From: Chitinophaga pinensis
GTDB taxonomy: Bacteria; Bacteroidota; Bacteroidia; Bacteroidales; GCA-2748055
Direction: 5' to 3'
NCBI GenBank assembly: GCA_945863035.1
Contig: CAMAZH010000009.1
Location: 1-53,320, forward strand
DNA length: 53,320 nt
Shown here: positions 45,601 through 53,320 of the stretch, one piece after another
Position numbering within the stretch: position 1 is the first letter of the stretch
Layout: every line of letters begins with the position of its first letter
Made by a program: the position numbers and the translations under genes
Notes under the pieces: generated by a model
The model's input: only the letters and a program-made list of their open reading frames with translations
Database searches by the model: none
What the model was told of the DNA's origin: nothing

Positions 45601-46162
45601 GGTATTCAACTTTCTGAATTTCATGGGATGTACGGAAACCATCAAAGAAATGAAGGAAGGGAACCTTTGATTTAATAGCAGCCAAATGAGCGATACCTGC
45701 AAGGTCCATGATTTGCTGAACACTTCCGGTGGCCAGCATAGCAAACCCGGTTTGGCGCGCACTCATTACGTCGCTGTGGTCGCCAAAGATTGAGAGCGCC
45801 TGGGCAGCAAGACTTCGAGCTGAAACATGGAATACGGCCGGCAAAAGTTCACCGGAAATTTTATACATGTTTGGGATCATGAGCAACAATCCCTGAGACG
45901 CGGTAAAGGTTGATGAGAGGGCCCCACTCTGCAGAGATCCGTGGAGAGCGCCCGCTGCGCCACCTTCAGATTGCATTTCCGCCACTTTTACAACTTCACC
46001 AAAAATATTCTTTTTACCATAAGCAGCCCATTCATCAATGTACTCTGCCATGGTTGAAGAAGGAGTGATGGGATAAATAGCAGCTACTTCGCTAAACATG
46101 TAAGCAATGTATGCCGCTGCATAGTTACCGTCACAGGTCACAAAATTCTTTTTATCAGCCAT
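42623..46162 (-). CDS. nifJ: Pyruvate:ferredoxin (flavodoxin) oxidoreductase
   Basis: It oxidatively decarboxylates pyruvate to acetyl-CoA and reduces ferredoxin. The single 1179-residue chain joins all domains: N-terminal pyrimidine-binding, gamma, the 2x[4Fe-4S] ferredoxin part ([14 protein letters not shown] and [17 protein letters not shown]), and the C-terminal TPP domain ([46 protein letters not shown]). This full fusion suggests an anaerobic or fermentative lifestyle. It is monocistronic, with a terminator downstream and a -7 box upstream. Confidence 0.98.
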   Translation of the reverse strand: [1179 protein letters not shown]

Positions 46163-46222
46163 TTCAGTATATTATATTAAGTAGTTATAAAACAATTAAT
46201 TAACTAAAAAAGAAACGAATTA

Positions 46223-46230
46223 CAAAATTA
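46223..46230 (-). promoter_or_regulatory. -7 box upstream of nifJ
   Basis: CAAAATTA on the + strand reads TAATTTTG on the minus strand, matching TAnnTTTG. It lies about 60 nt upstream of the ATG at 46162. A -33 TTG was not found. Confidence 0.4.
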
Positions 46231-46300
46231 CTATAATTGCTGATATTTTTTAAGTAAAAATACGGACAGAGCCTTATTCATATTAATTTCAAATAAGGTG

Positions 46301-46340
46301 GGTTATACCTGACAGGTTTATAAACCTGTCAGGTATAACC
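46301..46340. repeat. Perfect 40 bp palindrome between nifJ and rho
   Basis: GGTTATACCTGACAGGTTTA (46301-46320) is followed directly by its own reverse complement (46321-46340), with no spacer. This is a cruciform-capable 20 + 20 bp palindrome, next to the rho terminator. Its ACCTGACAGGTTT core resembles the inverted repeat on the other side of nifJ in style but is not identical. Confidence 0.9.
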
Positions 46341-46373
46341 AAAAAAAATCCCTCCGTAGGCCAGGAGGGATTT
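46341..46373 (-). terminator. rho terminator
   Basis: AAATCCCTCC (46346-46355) and GGAGGGATTT (46364-46373) form a 10 bp stem with an 8 nt loop. The A run at 46341-46348 is a T tract on the minus strand. It is 28 nt after the rho stop. Confidence 0.88.
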
Positions 46374-46401
46374 CAAAAAGAAGTACATACTTCCAAAAAA
46401 T

Positions 46402-48261
46402 TTATTCGCTGTTCATTGAGATCAGGAATTCTTCGTTCGAGTCGGTTTTAGACATGCGGTCAGAAATAAAATCCATCGCCTCAACAGAAGTCATATCGCT
46501 GAGGTAATTCCGTAAAACCCAGATTTTGTTGAGTGAATGTTTATCCAACAGAAGATCTTCGCGGCGGGTACTGGATGCATTGATATCCACAGCCGGCCAT
46601 ACGCGTTTGTTGGCAAGTTTTCTGTCGAGTTGCAGCTCCATATTACCTGTTCCTTTGAACTCCTCGAAAATAACATCATCCATCTTCGAACCGGTCTCGG
46701 TAAGGGCGGTTGCTATGATGGTAAGGGATCCTCCGTTTTCAATATTCCTGGCGGCACCAAAGAATCGTTTTGGCTTATGCAAAGCGTTTGCGTCAACTCC
46801 ACCGGAAAGAACCTTGCCGGATGCAGGGGCTATGGTATTATATGCACGTGCCAACCGGGTGATCGAATCGAGCAGAATCACCACATCGTGTCCGCACTCA
46901 ACCATTCTTTTGGCTTTCTCAAGAACGATATTGGCAACCCTCACGTGTCTTTCTGCTGGCTCATCGAAGGTAGACGAAACCACTTCAGCGTTTACGTTAC
47001 GAGCCATATCGGTTACCTCTTCAGGCCTTTCGTCAACCAACAGGATTATAAGATAAACTTCAGGGTGATTGGCAGCTATCGCATTGGCAATATTCTGAAG
47101 CAAAACCGTTTTACCGGTTTTAGGCTGAGCAACAATCAGACCCCTCTGGCCTTTTCCTATAGGTGCAAACATATCTACAACCCTAACAGAGAGGTTGTTG
47201 TGTCCGGGACCTACAAGGCTGAATTTCTCGTTTGGAAACAAAGGTGTTAGAAAGTCGAAGGGGATACGGTCGCGAATAAAATCGGGGGTACGGCCGTTAA
47301 TCTCCTCAACTTTTATCAAGGGGAAGTATTTTTCGCCCTCTTTCGGGGGACGGATTGCACCTCTTACGTTATCGCCGGTTTTTAAGCCGAAAAGCTTAAT
47401 CTGGCTTTGTGAAACATAAATATCATCAGGAGAGTTGAGGTAATTGTAATCGGCTGATCTTAGGAATCCATAACCGTCGGGCATAATTTCAAGGACTCCG
47501 GAAGAAACAATAATTCCCTCAAAATCATAACGATCATTCTGTCGTTTCTCAGGTCGCTCGCCTCTTTCAGGTCTTTCCGGCCTTTCGGTTCTCGAATTTG
47601 GATCCTGATTTTCGTTCCTGTGCTTTCTCTCTTCACGGGGAGCAGAGGTATCCTGGTTTCCGTTAAAAGGTTTCCTTTCTTCGCGTTGTACACTTTGGTT
47701 CGGCTTTAATTCCTCAGTTGCGGTGACATCAATGGCTACTTCCTCGCTACCATTTTCGGCGATATCAGGTAATTTCACAGACTCGTGTGGCCTATTGCCA
47801 TCAGCTTGAGCTGATTTTCCAGGTTTTACAAACCTTGGCTTTTTGAAATCCTTTTTCGGTGCATTTTGGGTATTTGCACGGATATCAGGACTCGTCCTGA
47901 CTTCAGGGATCGGTCTTGCCTCGGGAGTTGGCCTGGCTTCGGGAGTTGGTCTTGTTTCAGGGTTTGTCCGCACATCGGCATTTGTCCTGCTGTCCTGTTT
48001 TGTCCTGACATCCTGATTCCTTCTTTTATAATCGCGGGGTTTGCCTTCTTTGGACCTTTCAGTGGTTGTGGATGCATTTGATAAAGGGGCTGATTCCTTT
48101 CTTACGGACTTAACCTCTGAGGCTGCAATGGCTTGCTGATCGAGGATTTTGTAAACAAGCTCCTGTTTTTTGAAGGATTCAACCCGTTTAATTTTCAGTT
48201 CTTTAGCTACTTCTCTAAGTTCGGGAAGAAGCTTCTTATTCAATTCAAGAATATCGTACAT
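46402..48261 (-). CDS. rho: Transcription termination factor Rho with long disordered insert
   Basis: The hexameric RNA helicase ends transcription at Rho-dependent sites. It begins with a Rho-N domain (about residues 1-44). A low-complexity insert of about 200 residues (45-245) follows, rich in Arg, Glu, Pro, Asn and Asp, including repeated TPEARP/ TNPETRP units. Then come the cold-shock RNA-binding domain and the ATPase with Walker A AQPKTGKT (378-385). The total is 619 aa versus 419 in E. coli. In Bacteroides thetaiotaomicron, the comparable disordered insert of Rho drives phase separation. Confidence 0.97.
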   Translation of the reverse strand: MYDILELNKKLLPELREVAKELKIKRVESFKKQELVYKILDQQAIAASEVKSVRKESAPLSNASTTTERSKEGKPRDYKRRNQDVRTKQDSRTNADVRTNPETRPTPEARPTPEARPIPEVRTSPDIRANTQNAPKKDFKKPRFVKPGKSAQADGNRPHESVKLPDIAENGSEEVAIDVTATEELKPNQSVQREERKPFNGNQDTSAPREERKHRNENQDPNSRTERPERPERGERPEKRQNDRYDFEGIIVSSGVLEIMPDGYGFLRSADYNYLNSPDDIYVSQSQIKLFGLKTGDNVRGAIRPPKEGEKYFPLIKVEEINGRTPDFIRDRIPFDFLTPLFPNEKFSLVGPGHNNLSVRVVDMFAPIGKGQRGLIVAQPKTGKTVLLQNIANAIAANHPEVYLIILLVDERPEEVTDMARNVNAEVVSSTFDEPAERHVRVANIVLEKAKRMVECGHDVVILLDSITRLARAYNTIAPASGKVLSGGVDANALHKPKRFFGAARNIENGGSLTIIATALTETGSKMDDVIFEEFKGTGNMELQLDRKLANKRVWPAVDINASSTRREDLLLDKHSLNKIWVLRNYLSDMTSVEAMDFISDRMSKTDSNEEFLISMNSE

Positions 48262-48816
48262 GTGTGGTAAAAATGTGGGAATTAATTATATAAAGGTATA
48301 AAATACAAAGATTGTGAATCATAAAATGATTACAGATAAATCTATAGTAAGGGAAATGATTGAAATAGTTAAATAGGGTATGGAAATTCTATGCAATATT
48401 AACTGATTTACATATGACTACCAAATATTTTTAAAATTTTATGGAGACCTGGTCTGAGTGCGAAAAATTAGCGGTTAATGGAAACACGTTAAAAGCCCCA
48501 TTAATATTCCTGTGAGCAGATAAACTTTTGTACTCCATTAGTTATCTTAATTTGAAACAATAAAAAGTCTTCCACTGGTGAATTCGCAACAATATAATAA
48601 TAGTTTGCGGCATCATTTCCTTCCTGAAATTGAACAAGCCTAGAAATCTATTGTTAGATATGTCAACTCAGTAACACCCAGAAATGACAAGTACAGAAAT
48701 AATCTGATAACCCTCAGTGAATCAAGGAGAAAAAAAGTTTACAAATCTTAGTTTGAAATGTAACCTTAAGAAAACCCGTTCGTATAAAGAGCATTCAAAA
48801 AATACTCGCTAACGTT
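48262..48816. other. 555 bp intergenic region between rho and rpoD, no gene seen
   Basis: This AT-rich divergent spacer holds no frame longer than about 20 codons with a credible start and no hairpin with a T tract. An imperfect -7-like AATCTTTG (complement of 48306-48313) could serve rho. I could not find a confident promoter for rpoD. The length suggests more than one promoter or a long rpoD leader. Confidence 0.5.
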
Positions 48817-49680
48817 ATGAGACAACTCAAAATCATTAAGCAGGTTACTAACCGCGAAACTCCTTCCCTCGACAAGTATTTGCATGAAATTGGAAAAGTA
48901 GATCTTATTTCCGCTGAGGAAGAAGTTGAACTGGCTAGGCGAATACGAAAGGGCGACAAGGAAGCTCTTGAAAAACTGATTAAAGCGAATCTTCGTTTTG
49001 TCGTTTCAGTGGCAAAACAATACCAGAATCAGGGATTAAGTCTTCCAGACCTTATTAATGAAGGAAACCTTGGGCTTATTAAAGCCGCCCAGAGATTTGA
49101 TGAAACGCGTGGTTTTAAGTTTATTTCCTATGCTGTTTGGTGGATCCGTCAATCCATACTACAAGCCCTTGCCGAACAGGCTCGTATTGTTAGGCTCCCG
49201 CTGAATAAAATCGGTTCTATCAATAAGATCAACAAGACATTTAATGAGTTGGAGCAGCTTTATGAGCGCGAACCGACTATTTTGGAAATTGCTCAGGCAA
49301 TGGAGCTAATCCCCGAAGATGTTAAGGATGCTCTACGCTCGTCGGGTCGACACATATCCATGGACGCCCCCCTTCAGGAAGGTGAAGACGGGAACCTTTA
49401 TGATGTGCTTTTAAATTCTGACACGCCCAGTCCCGATAAGGGCCTTATGACCGAATCCCTCCGAAAAGAAATTGAAAGGGCCTTATCAACACTCACCTAC
49501 CGTGAGGCCAGCATTATAAGGCTTTATTTCGGGCTCAACGGCAAGCATCCTCATACCCTCGAGGAAATTGGAGAGGAATTTAACCTTACCCGCGAGAGAG
49601 TTAGGCAAATTAAGGAAAAGGCAATAAAGAGGCTTAAGCATACAACACGCAGCAAAATTCTGAAGTCATATTTGGGATAA
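48817..49680 (+). CDS. rpoD: Primary RNA polymerase sigma factor (short Bacteroidota type)
   Basis: The 287-residue sigma-70 lacks region 1.1, as is normal for this phylum, and has regions 1.2 ([24 protein letters not shown]), 2 ([37 protein letters not shown]), 3 and 4 ([34 protein letters not shown]). It directs housekeeping transcription from the TTG/TAnnTTTG promoters found throughout this window. rpe follows 29 nt later on the same strand. Confidence 0.97.
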   Translation: MRQLKIIKQVTNRETPSLDKYLHEIGKVDLISAEEEVELARRIRKGDKEALEKLIKANLRFVVSVAKQYQNQGLSLPDLINEGNLGLIKAAQRFDETRGFKFISYAVWWIRQSILQALAEQARIVRLPLNKIGSINKINKTFNELEQLYEREPTILEIAQAMELIPEDVKDALRSSGRHISMDAPLQEGEDGNLYDVLLNSDTPSPDKGLMTESLRKEIERALSTLTYREASIIRLYFGLNGKHPHTLEEIGEEFNLTRERVRQIKEKAIKRLKHTTRSKILKSYLG

Positions 49681-49709
49681 TGTTTTATATTTGAGGAAAA
49701 ATCAGACTA

Positions 49710-50369
49710 ATGCCCATTATAGCACCTTCCATTCTTACAGCTAATTTCCTCAGGTTAGAAGATGAAATCAATATGCTGAACAGTAGTAAAGCGGATTGGA
49801 TTCATCTTGACATAATGGATGGGGTTTATGTTCCCAATATAACTTTTGGTTTTCCGGTGATACGACAGATTAAATCCCTCGCTAAAAAACCTTTGGATGC
49901 GCACCTGATGATTATAAACCCAGATCGCTATCTTAAGGATTTTAAAGATGCAGGTGTCGATCTGTTAACAGTTCATCTGGAAGCTTGCACCCATCTTGAC
50001 AGAACCATTTCAGAAATCTCAAACCTTGGCATGAAGCCCGGGGTGGCTGTCAATCCGCATACTTCCCTTGATGGATTGCAATATATCCTGCCTAAGTTAA
50101 GCATGGTGCTTATTATGACTGTAAATCCGGGATTCGGAGGACAGAAGTTCATCGATTACTCATACGAAAAGGTCCGCAAGTTGAAGCAAATGATCGTTGA
50201 CAGCGGAGCGTCAACACTGATTCAGGTTGACGGAGGAGTTAGCAAATCGAACCTTAAACCCTTGGTTGATGCCGGTGTGGATGCCTTCGTTGTAGGAAAC
50301 ACGATCTTCGCATCATCCGATCCGGTAGCAATGATTGAAGACCTTAAAGAAATGAAGAATCTCAGCTGA
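49710..50369 (+). CDS. rpe: Ribulose-phosphate 3-epimerase
   Basis: It interconverts ribulose-5-phosphate and xylulose-5-phosphate. The 219-residue TIM barrel has IAPSILTANF, WIHLDIMDGVYVPNITFG (metal-binding His/Asp), VNPGFGGQKF and VDGGVSKSN. It follows rpoD closely and may be co-transcribed. It converges with the next gene; the 51 bp gap has no clear hairpin. Confidence 0.97.
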   Translation: MPIIAPSILTANFLRLEDEINMLNSSKADWIHLDIMDGVYVPNITFGFPVIRQIKSLAKKPLDAHLMIINPDRYLKDFKDAGVDLLTVHLEACTHLDRTISEISNLGMKPGVAVNPHTSLDGLQYILPKLSMVLIMTVNPGFGGQKFIDYSYEKVRKLKQMIVDSGASTLIQVDGGVSKSNLKPLVDAGVDAFVVGNTIFASSDPVAMIEDLKEMKNLS

Positions 50370-50420
50370 GAGGAATTGTTTTTATTGCTTTCAGCATGCT
50401 TAAAGGATAAACAGACTTCC

Positions 50421-51620
50421 TTATTTCCCGTCAAGAAAATCCTGCAGATACGCAAAATGCTCTGATAGTTTTCCCTTTTCAGCAATCGTCGCCCTTTTAA
50501 TAATCGAAGGATCGGAAACACCCAATATCGAAGGGATTACATCCGAAGCCAGTTTTTCCCCGAAATCCCCCGAAGCATCGCGTGGAAGCTCACCGGGCAG
50601 GTTGTCAACCGACATCACCGTAATATTTTGCAAGTCAAAAGCATCCGACTCCAACCCTGTGGCAATACTATATCCATAAAAGGGATCCAGTATAGTGGAT
50701 GCGCGCAATGTTGAGGGTATCGGGCCGTCAATATCGCAAGATACATCGGCAATAATCCGCAAACGAAATCCGGACTGCTGCATGTCGCTCCGGGTCATTA
50801 ATACAGGTGAGCGAGGATCCCAAAAATGACAGGCTATAAATATATCCGCCGCATGAGCAAAAGGCAGAAATGAATTCACATATTCCTGTGGATTGCTGAA
50901 AAAATGCTTCAGTTCGAATGGAATGTTTTTTTGGTGCTTAGCATAATGAACCGGATCCAATTGGGTATAAATATTCCCTCCTTCATCCCTTAGAAAATCC
51001 TCGGGGCTTACCTTTTCAAATCCTGCAGTATCAAGAATTTCCATTGCACCGCCAGCAACCCTGCCTCCCCCGGTAAGAACAATTTTCTGATTCTCTACAC
51101 GTATTTCCGACAAATGTTCCATTAATTCAGCTTTATCCTTGCATTGCCACGCTGGCTTTAGTTCATATCTATTGTATCGTTTACCGTATGCACGCAAGGC
51201 ATTATAAGCCCCAACAAATCCTGCCCAGCGACCGAATGCTACAATCCTGATATTGCTGCTATCGGTGAGATATTCGTAATCAATAAGCTGTATATTCTTT
51301 TTAACAATCGTCCGCAGTAATTCTAGATTATGCTTTTGCTTTTTTGCCGTATGGGAAAAAAACATATAGGCTTTGTCATGGATAAGGTATTCCGGTTTAA
51401 CTTCCTTTACTCCCATTAAAAGACTGCAATGATCAATGTTTTCCTGCACACTTATGCCTTGTTGCTGGTATTCGTGATCTGAAAAACAACGATTTTCGTC
51501 GGGTTGAATACAAATCCACAAGCCTGAATATCGATCCATCAATTGCCTGCATTGCAGCGGTGTGAATGGAACCCTGCGATCGCGTGGGATTTTGGTCTCT
51601 CGGAGAATAGCTATGTTCAT
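50421..51620 (-). CDS. Saccharopine/alanine dehydrogenase-like NAD(P) oxidoreductase
   Basis: The 399-residue protein starts IAILRETKIPRDRRVPFTP, the N-terminal substrate domain of the alanine dehydrogenase/PNT family. It continues in the LYS1-like fashion (KAYMFFSHTAKKQKHNLELL, LIDYEYLTDSSNIRIVAFGRWAGFVGAYN). A nucleotide-binding LTGGGRVAGGAMEIL follows. It resembles yeast saccharopine dehydrogenase (NAD+, lysine-forming), but the reaction in bacteria is uncertain. No lysine-pathway gene is adjacent. Region 51621-51866 holds nothing recognisable. Confidence 0.82.
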   Translation of the reverse strand: MNIAILRETKIPRDRRVPFTPLQCRQLMDRYSGLWICIQPDENRCFSDHEYQQQGISVQENIDHCSLLMGVKEVKPEYLIHDKAYMFFSHTAKKQKHNLELLRTIVKKNIQLIDYEYLTDSSNIRIVAFGRWAGFVGAYNALRAYGKRYNRYELKPAWQCKDKAELMEHLSEIRVENQKIVLTGGGRVAGGAMEILDTAGFEKVSPEDFLRDEGGNIYTQLDPVHYAKHQKNIPFELKHFFSNPQEYVNSFLPFAHAADIFIACHFWDPRSPVLMTRSDMQQSGFRLRIIADVSCDIDGPIPSTLRASTILDPFYGYSIATGLESDAFDLQNITVMSVDNLPGELPRDASGDFGEKLASDVIPSILGVSDPSIIKRATIAEKGKLSEHFAYLQDFLDGK

Positions 51621-51866
51621 TTTTTGTTTTTGATTGGACTAAAATACATAAATTTACTTCGGCTTAAAACATGCTTTTAAACTGATTGGGCTTAGGGGTT
51701 GGAAGGACTGCAAACTTATGCTTTGGGATTTCAGGAATAGGTAGCCTACCCCAGATTGAGGTTCCAACATAAAAGTCCTTAACAATTTGGGTGCACTACC
51801 GTGGTTATTTTGGCATTAAATAAAAATAACAAAAAAAATTCACGCAGAGTCATAAAGTGATTAAAA

Positions 51867-52508
51867 ATGAGAAGTGTAAAAATCACCAAGATAGTTGAAG
51901 TTGCAAAGGACTCATTCTTATTGAGTTTTTTGCGGGATTTTGAGTTTGTTGCCGGACAGGTGATTGGCATTAATATCGGAGTGGTGCAGCCTGCCCGATT
52001 ATACAGTATTGCCAGCGGGAGCAGCGAAGAAGAGATTAAAATTCTTTTTAACCTAAAAGATGACGGTTACCTTACTCCCCTTTTAGCAAGCAGCAAACCT
52101 GGTAATTCAATACAAATCTCCCCTCCCTTCGGCAACTTTGTCTGTAACGAGAAAGAAGCCTGGTGGATTGCTTCCGGAACCGGCATAGCACCCTTTGCTT
52201 CGATGATATCCAGTGGAACAGCGGCAGGAAAAACCCTGATTCATGGAAGTCGGTTTCTTTCGAATTTCTATTTCCAAAACGAGATTGCCCCCATTATGAA
52301 GGCTAGCTATATACGCTGCTGTTCGGCTGAATCGGGAGTTGGGATTTATTCCGGACGTCTTACCCGGTATTTAAAGGAACGGGAAGACCTGCCTACAGAT
52401 AAGAAATACTACCTTTGCGGGAGTGCGGATATGGTGGTGGACACGCGTGACATTCTTATCAGTAAAGGTATTCCTTACGAGAACATAATAGCAGAGATAT
52501 ATTTTTAA
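51867..52508 (+). CDS. FAD-binding ferredoxin/NAD(P)H reductase-like protein
   Basis: The 213-residue flavoprotein has the FNR layout: a FAD-binding barrel with RLYSIASG and the NAD(P)-binding half with ASGTGIAPFASM and the C-terminal YYLCGSADMVVDTRDIL. It lacks the iron-sulfur domain of larger reductases. It could transfer electrons between NAD(P)H and ferredoxin or flavodoxin. Its stop is immediately followed by the rlmN ATG, so both are in one operon. Confidence 0.88.
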   Translation: MRSVKITKIVEVAKDSFLLSFLRDFEFVAGQVIGINIGVVQPARLYSIASGSSEEEIKILFNLKDDGYLTPLLASSKPGNSIQISPPFGNFVCNEKEAWWIASGTGIAPFASMISSGTAAGKTLIHGSRFLSNFYFQNEIAPIMKASYIRCCSAESGVGIYSGRLTRYLKEREDLPTDKKYYLCGSADMVVDTRDILISKGIPYENIIAEIYF

Positions 52509-53320
52509 ATGGAAAAAGAGAATCTGTTCGGCAAAACGCTTACCGAACTTCAGGAAATCTGTTCCCGGCTCGGTTTGCCAGGCTTTTCTGCCCGGCAGAT
52601 TACCGAATGGCTTTATCAAAAAGACTTATGGGATATTGACGGTATGACAAATCTGTCAATTAAAAACCGGACAATTCTTAAAGAGCACTTTACTCTTGGA
52701 ATTACCCTACACTCAAAAGTTCAGGAATCGGTTGACGGGACGAAAAAATACCTCTTCCCTACCAAAACAAATAAATTCATTGAAGCAGCCTATATTCCCG
52801 AAGCCGACAGGGCCACGCTTTGCGTTTCATCACAGATTGGCTGCAAGATGGGTTGTTTGTTCTGTATGACCGGCAAGCAAGGTTTTCAGGGGAATCTGAC
52901 CGCGGGCGAAATCTTAAATCAGGTAAAAGCCCTTCCGGAAAGAAAAAAACTTACGAATATTGTTTATATGGGGATGGGCGAGCCCCTCGACAATACCGAA
53001 GAAGTGCTTAAAAGTCTTGAAATATTCACCTCCACATGGGGGTTTGGAATGAGTCCAAAAAGAATAACGGTCTCGACAATTGGCATTATTCCCGCGTTGG
53101 ATAGTTTCCTCAAGCGCTCGGAATGCCACCTTGCAATTAGTTTGCACACTCCTTTCGACGAGGAGAGAAAAAAACTGATGCCGGTACAAAATGTTTACCC
53201 TATTGAAGATGTGATTCAATTTGTGAAACAGTTTGATTGGGCCAAACAAAGAAGGGTTTCAATTGAATACATAATGTTCAAAGGTTTGAACGACACCTCC
53301 CGCCATGTAAATCAACTTGC
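52509..53320 (+). CDS. rlmN: 23S rRNA (adenine-2503-C2) methyltransferase, 3' truncated by the window
   Basis: The frame starts with ATG right after the previous TAA and runs off the window edge after 270 codons. The radical-SAM cysteines are Cys112, Cys116 and Cys119 (CKMGCLFC, spaced CxxxCxxC). Further family motifs are NIVYMGMGEPLDN and VSTIGIIPAL. It methylates A2503 of 23S rRNA and certain tRNAs. Length and motif order agree with RlmN up to the cut. Confidence 0.97.
   Translation, partial: MEKENLFGKTLTELQEICSRLGLPGFSARQITEWLYQKDLWDIDGMTNLSIKNRTILKEHFTLGITLHSKVQESVDGTKKYLFPTKTNKFIEAAYIPEADRATLCVSSQIGCKMGCLFCMTGKQGFQGNLTAGEILNQVKALPERKKLTNIVYMGMGEPLDNTEEVLKSLEIFTSTWGFGMSPKRITVSTIGIIPALDSFLKRSECHLAISLHTPFDEERKKLMPVQNVYPIEDVIQFVKQFDWAKQRRVSIEYIMFKGLNDTSRHVNQL

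Noticed and set aside
46301-46340. 40 bp palindrome as the rho terminator
   Set aside because: A separate, better hairpin with a T tract on the minus strand (46341-46373) is closer to the rho stop; the palindrome is instead a repeat.
46537-47250. 237-residue + strand frame
   Set aside because: It lies wholly antisense inside rho, whose protein has all expected domains; the translation has no recognisable domain.

Overview
The window is a 53 kb piece of a chromosome from the phylum Bacteroidota, most likely an anaerobic or facultative member of the Bacteroidales/Marinilabiliales side. This is inferred from lineage-typical promoters (TTG or TTTG, then a spacer usually of 17-23 bp, then TAnnTTTG), the short RpoD, a Rho with a long disordered insert, Bacteroidota-restricted families (DUF4199, DUF4251, SiaC-like, PG-G-Y motif TPR proteins), pyruvate:ferredoxin oxidoreductase and tryptophanase. 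It reads mostly as core chromosome. I see no phage, integrase, transposase, CRISPR array, rRNA or tRNA.

Layout. 1-7.0 kb: tail of an unknown gene, a tiny lipoprotein, an exported protein, gapA, a minus-strand pair (FtsX/MacB-type permease plus SiaC-like protein) and aconitase. 7.2-10.7 kb: LuxC-type acyl-CoA reductase, a pRiA4b ORF-3-like protein, miaA and a UbiA-type prenyltransferase. 10.8-14.7 kb: exported WD40 protein, tryptophanase behind a structured leader, a DUF4251 protein and a decayed histidine-kinase remnant. 14.7-18.8 kb: MATE transporter, then yicC-gmk-nadD and a Nudix hydrolase. 18.8-21.4 kb (minus): DUF4199, GT2 and GT4 glycosyltransferases. 21.5-22.0 kb: SRP RNA and an orphan antitoxin-like gene. 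22.1-27.5 kb: branched-chain amino acid operon ilvD-ilvB-ilvN-ilvC controlled by a leader-peptide attenuator. 27.5-28.2 kb: a gene-free block of three different repeat types. 28.2-32.3 kb: an outer-membrane barrel protein and a compact overlapping cluster of five exported proteins around a YidD homologue. 32.4-35.1 kb: rhomboid protease, von Willebrand A lipoprotein, YciO-like protein. 35.2-40.2 kb (minus): trkA-trkH potassium uptake and ComEC. 40.4-48.3 kb: dihydroorotate-dehydrogenase-like protein, def, ruvX, nifJ and rho. 48.8-53.3 kb: rpoD, rpe, a saccharopine/alanine-dehydrogenase-like enzyme, a flavin reductase and a truncated rlmN.

How the genes work together. Central carbon metabolism is represented by gapA, acn, rpe and nifJ. 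Branched-chain amino acid synthesis is complete from pyruvate/2-oxobutyrate to the 2-oxo acids, and leader-peptide translation gates it. Its KARI has a cofactor loop suggesting NADH use. Housekeeping RNA and protein functions are miaA, rlmN, ffs, def, yicC, gmk, rho and rpoD. The most promising undescribed unit is the 29.1-32.3 kb cluster. An exported YidD-like protein lies there with a LolA-like protein and two TPR proteins that end in membrane-anchor motifs, in reading frames overlapping by 17-47 bp. The best supported regulatory discovery is the ilv attenuator, where leader peptide, antiterminator and terminator can all be read directly.
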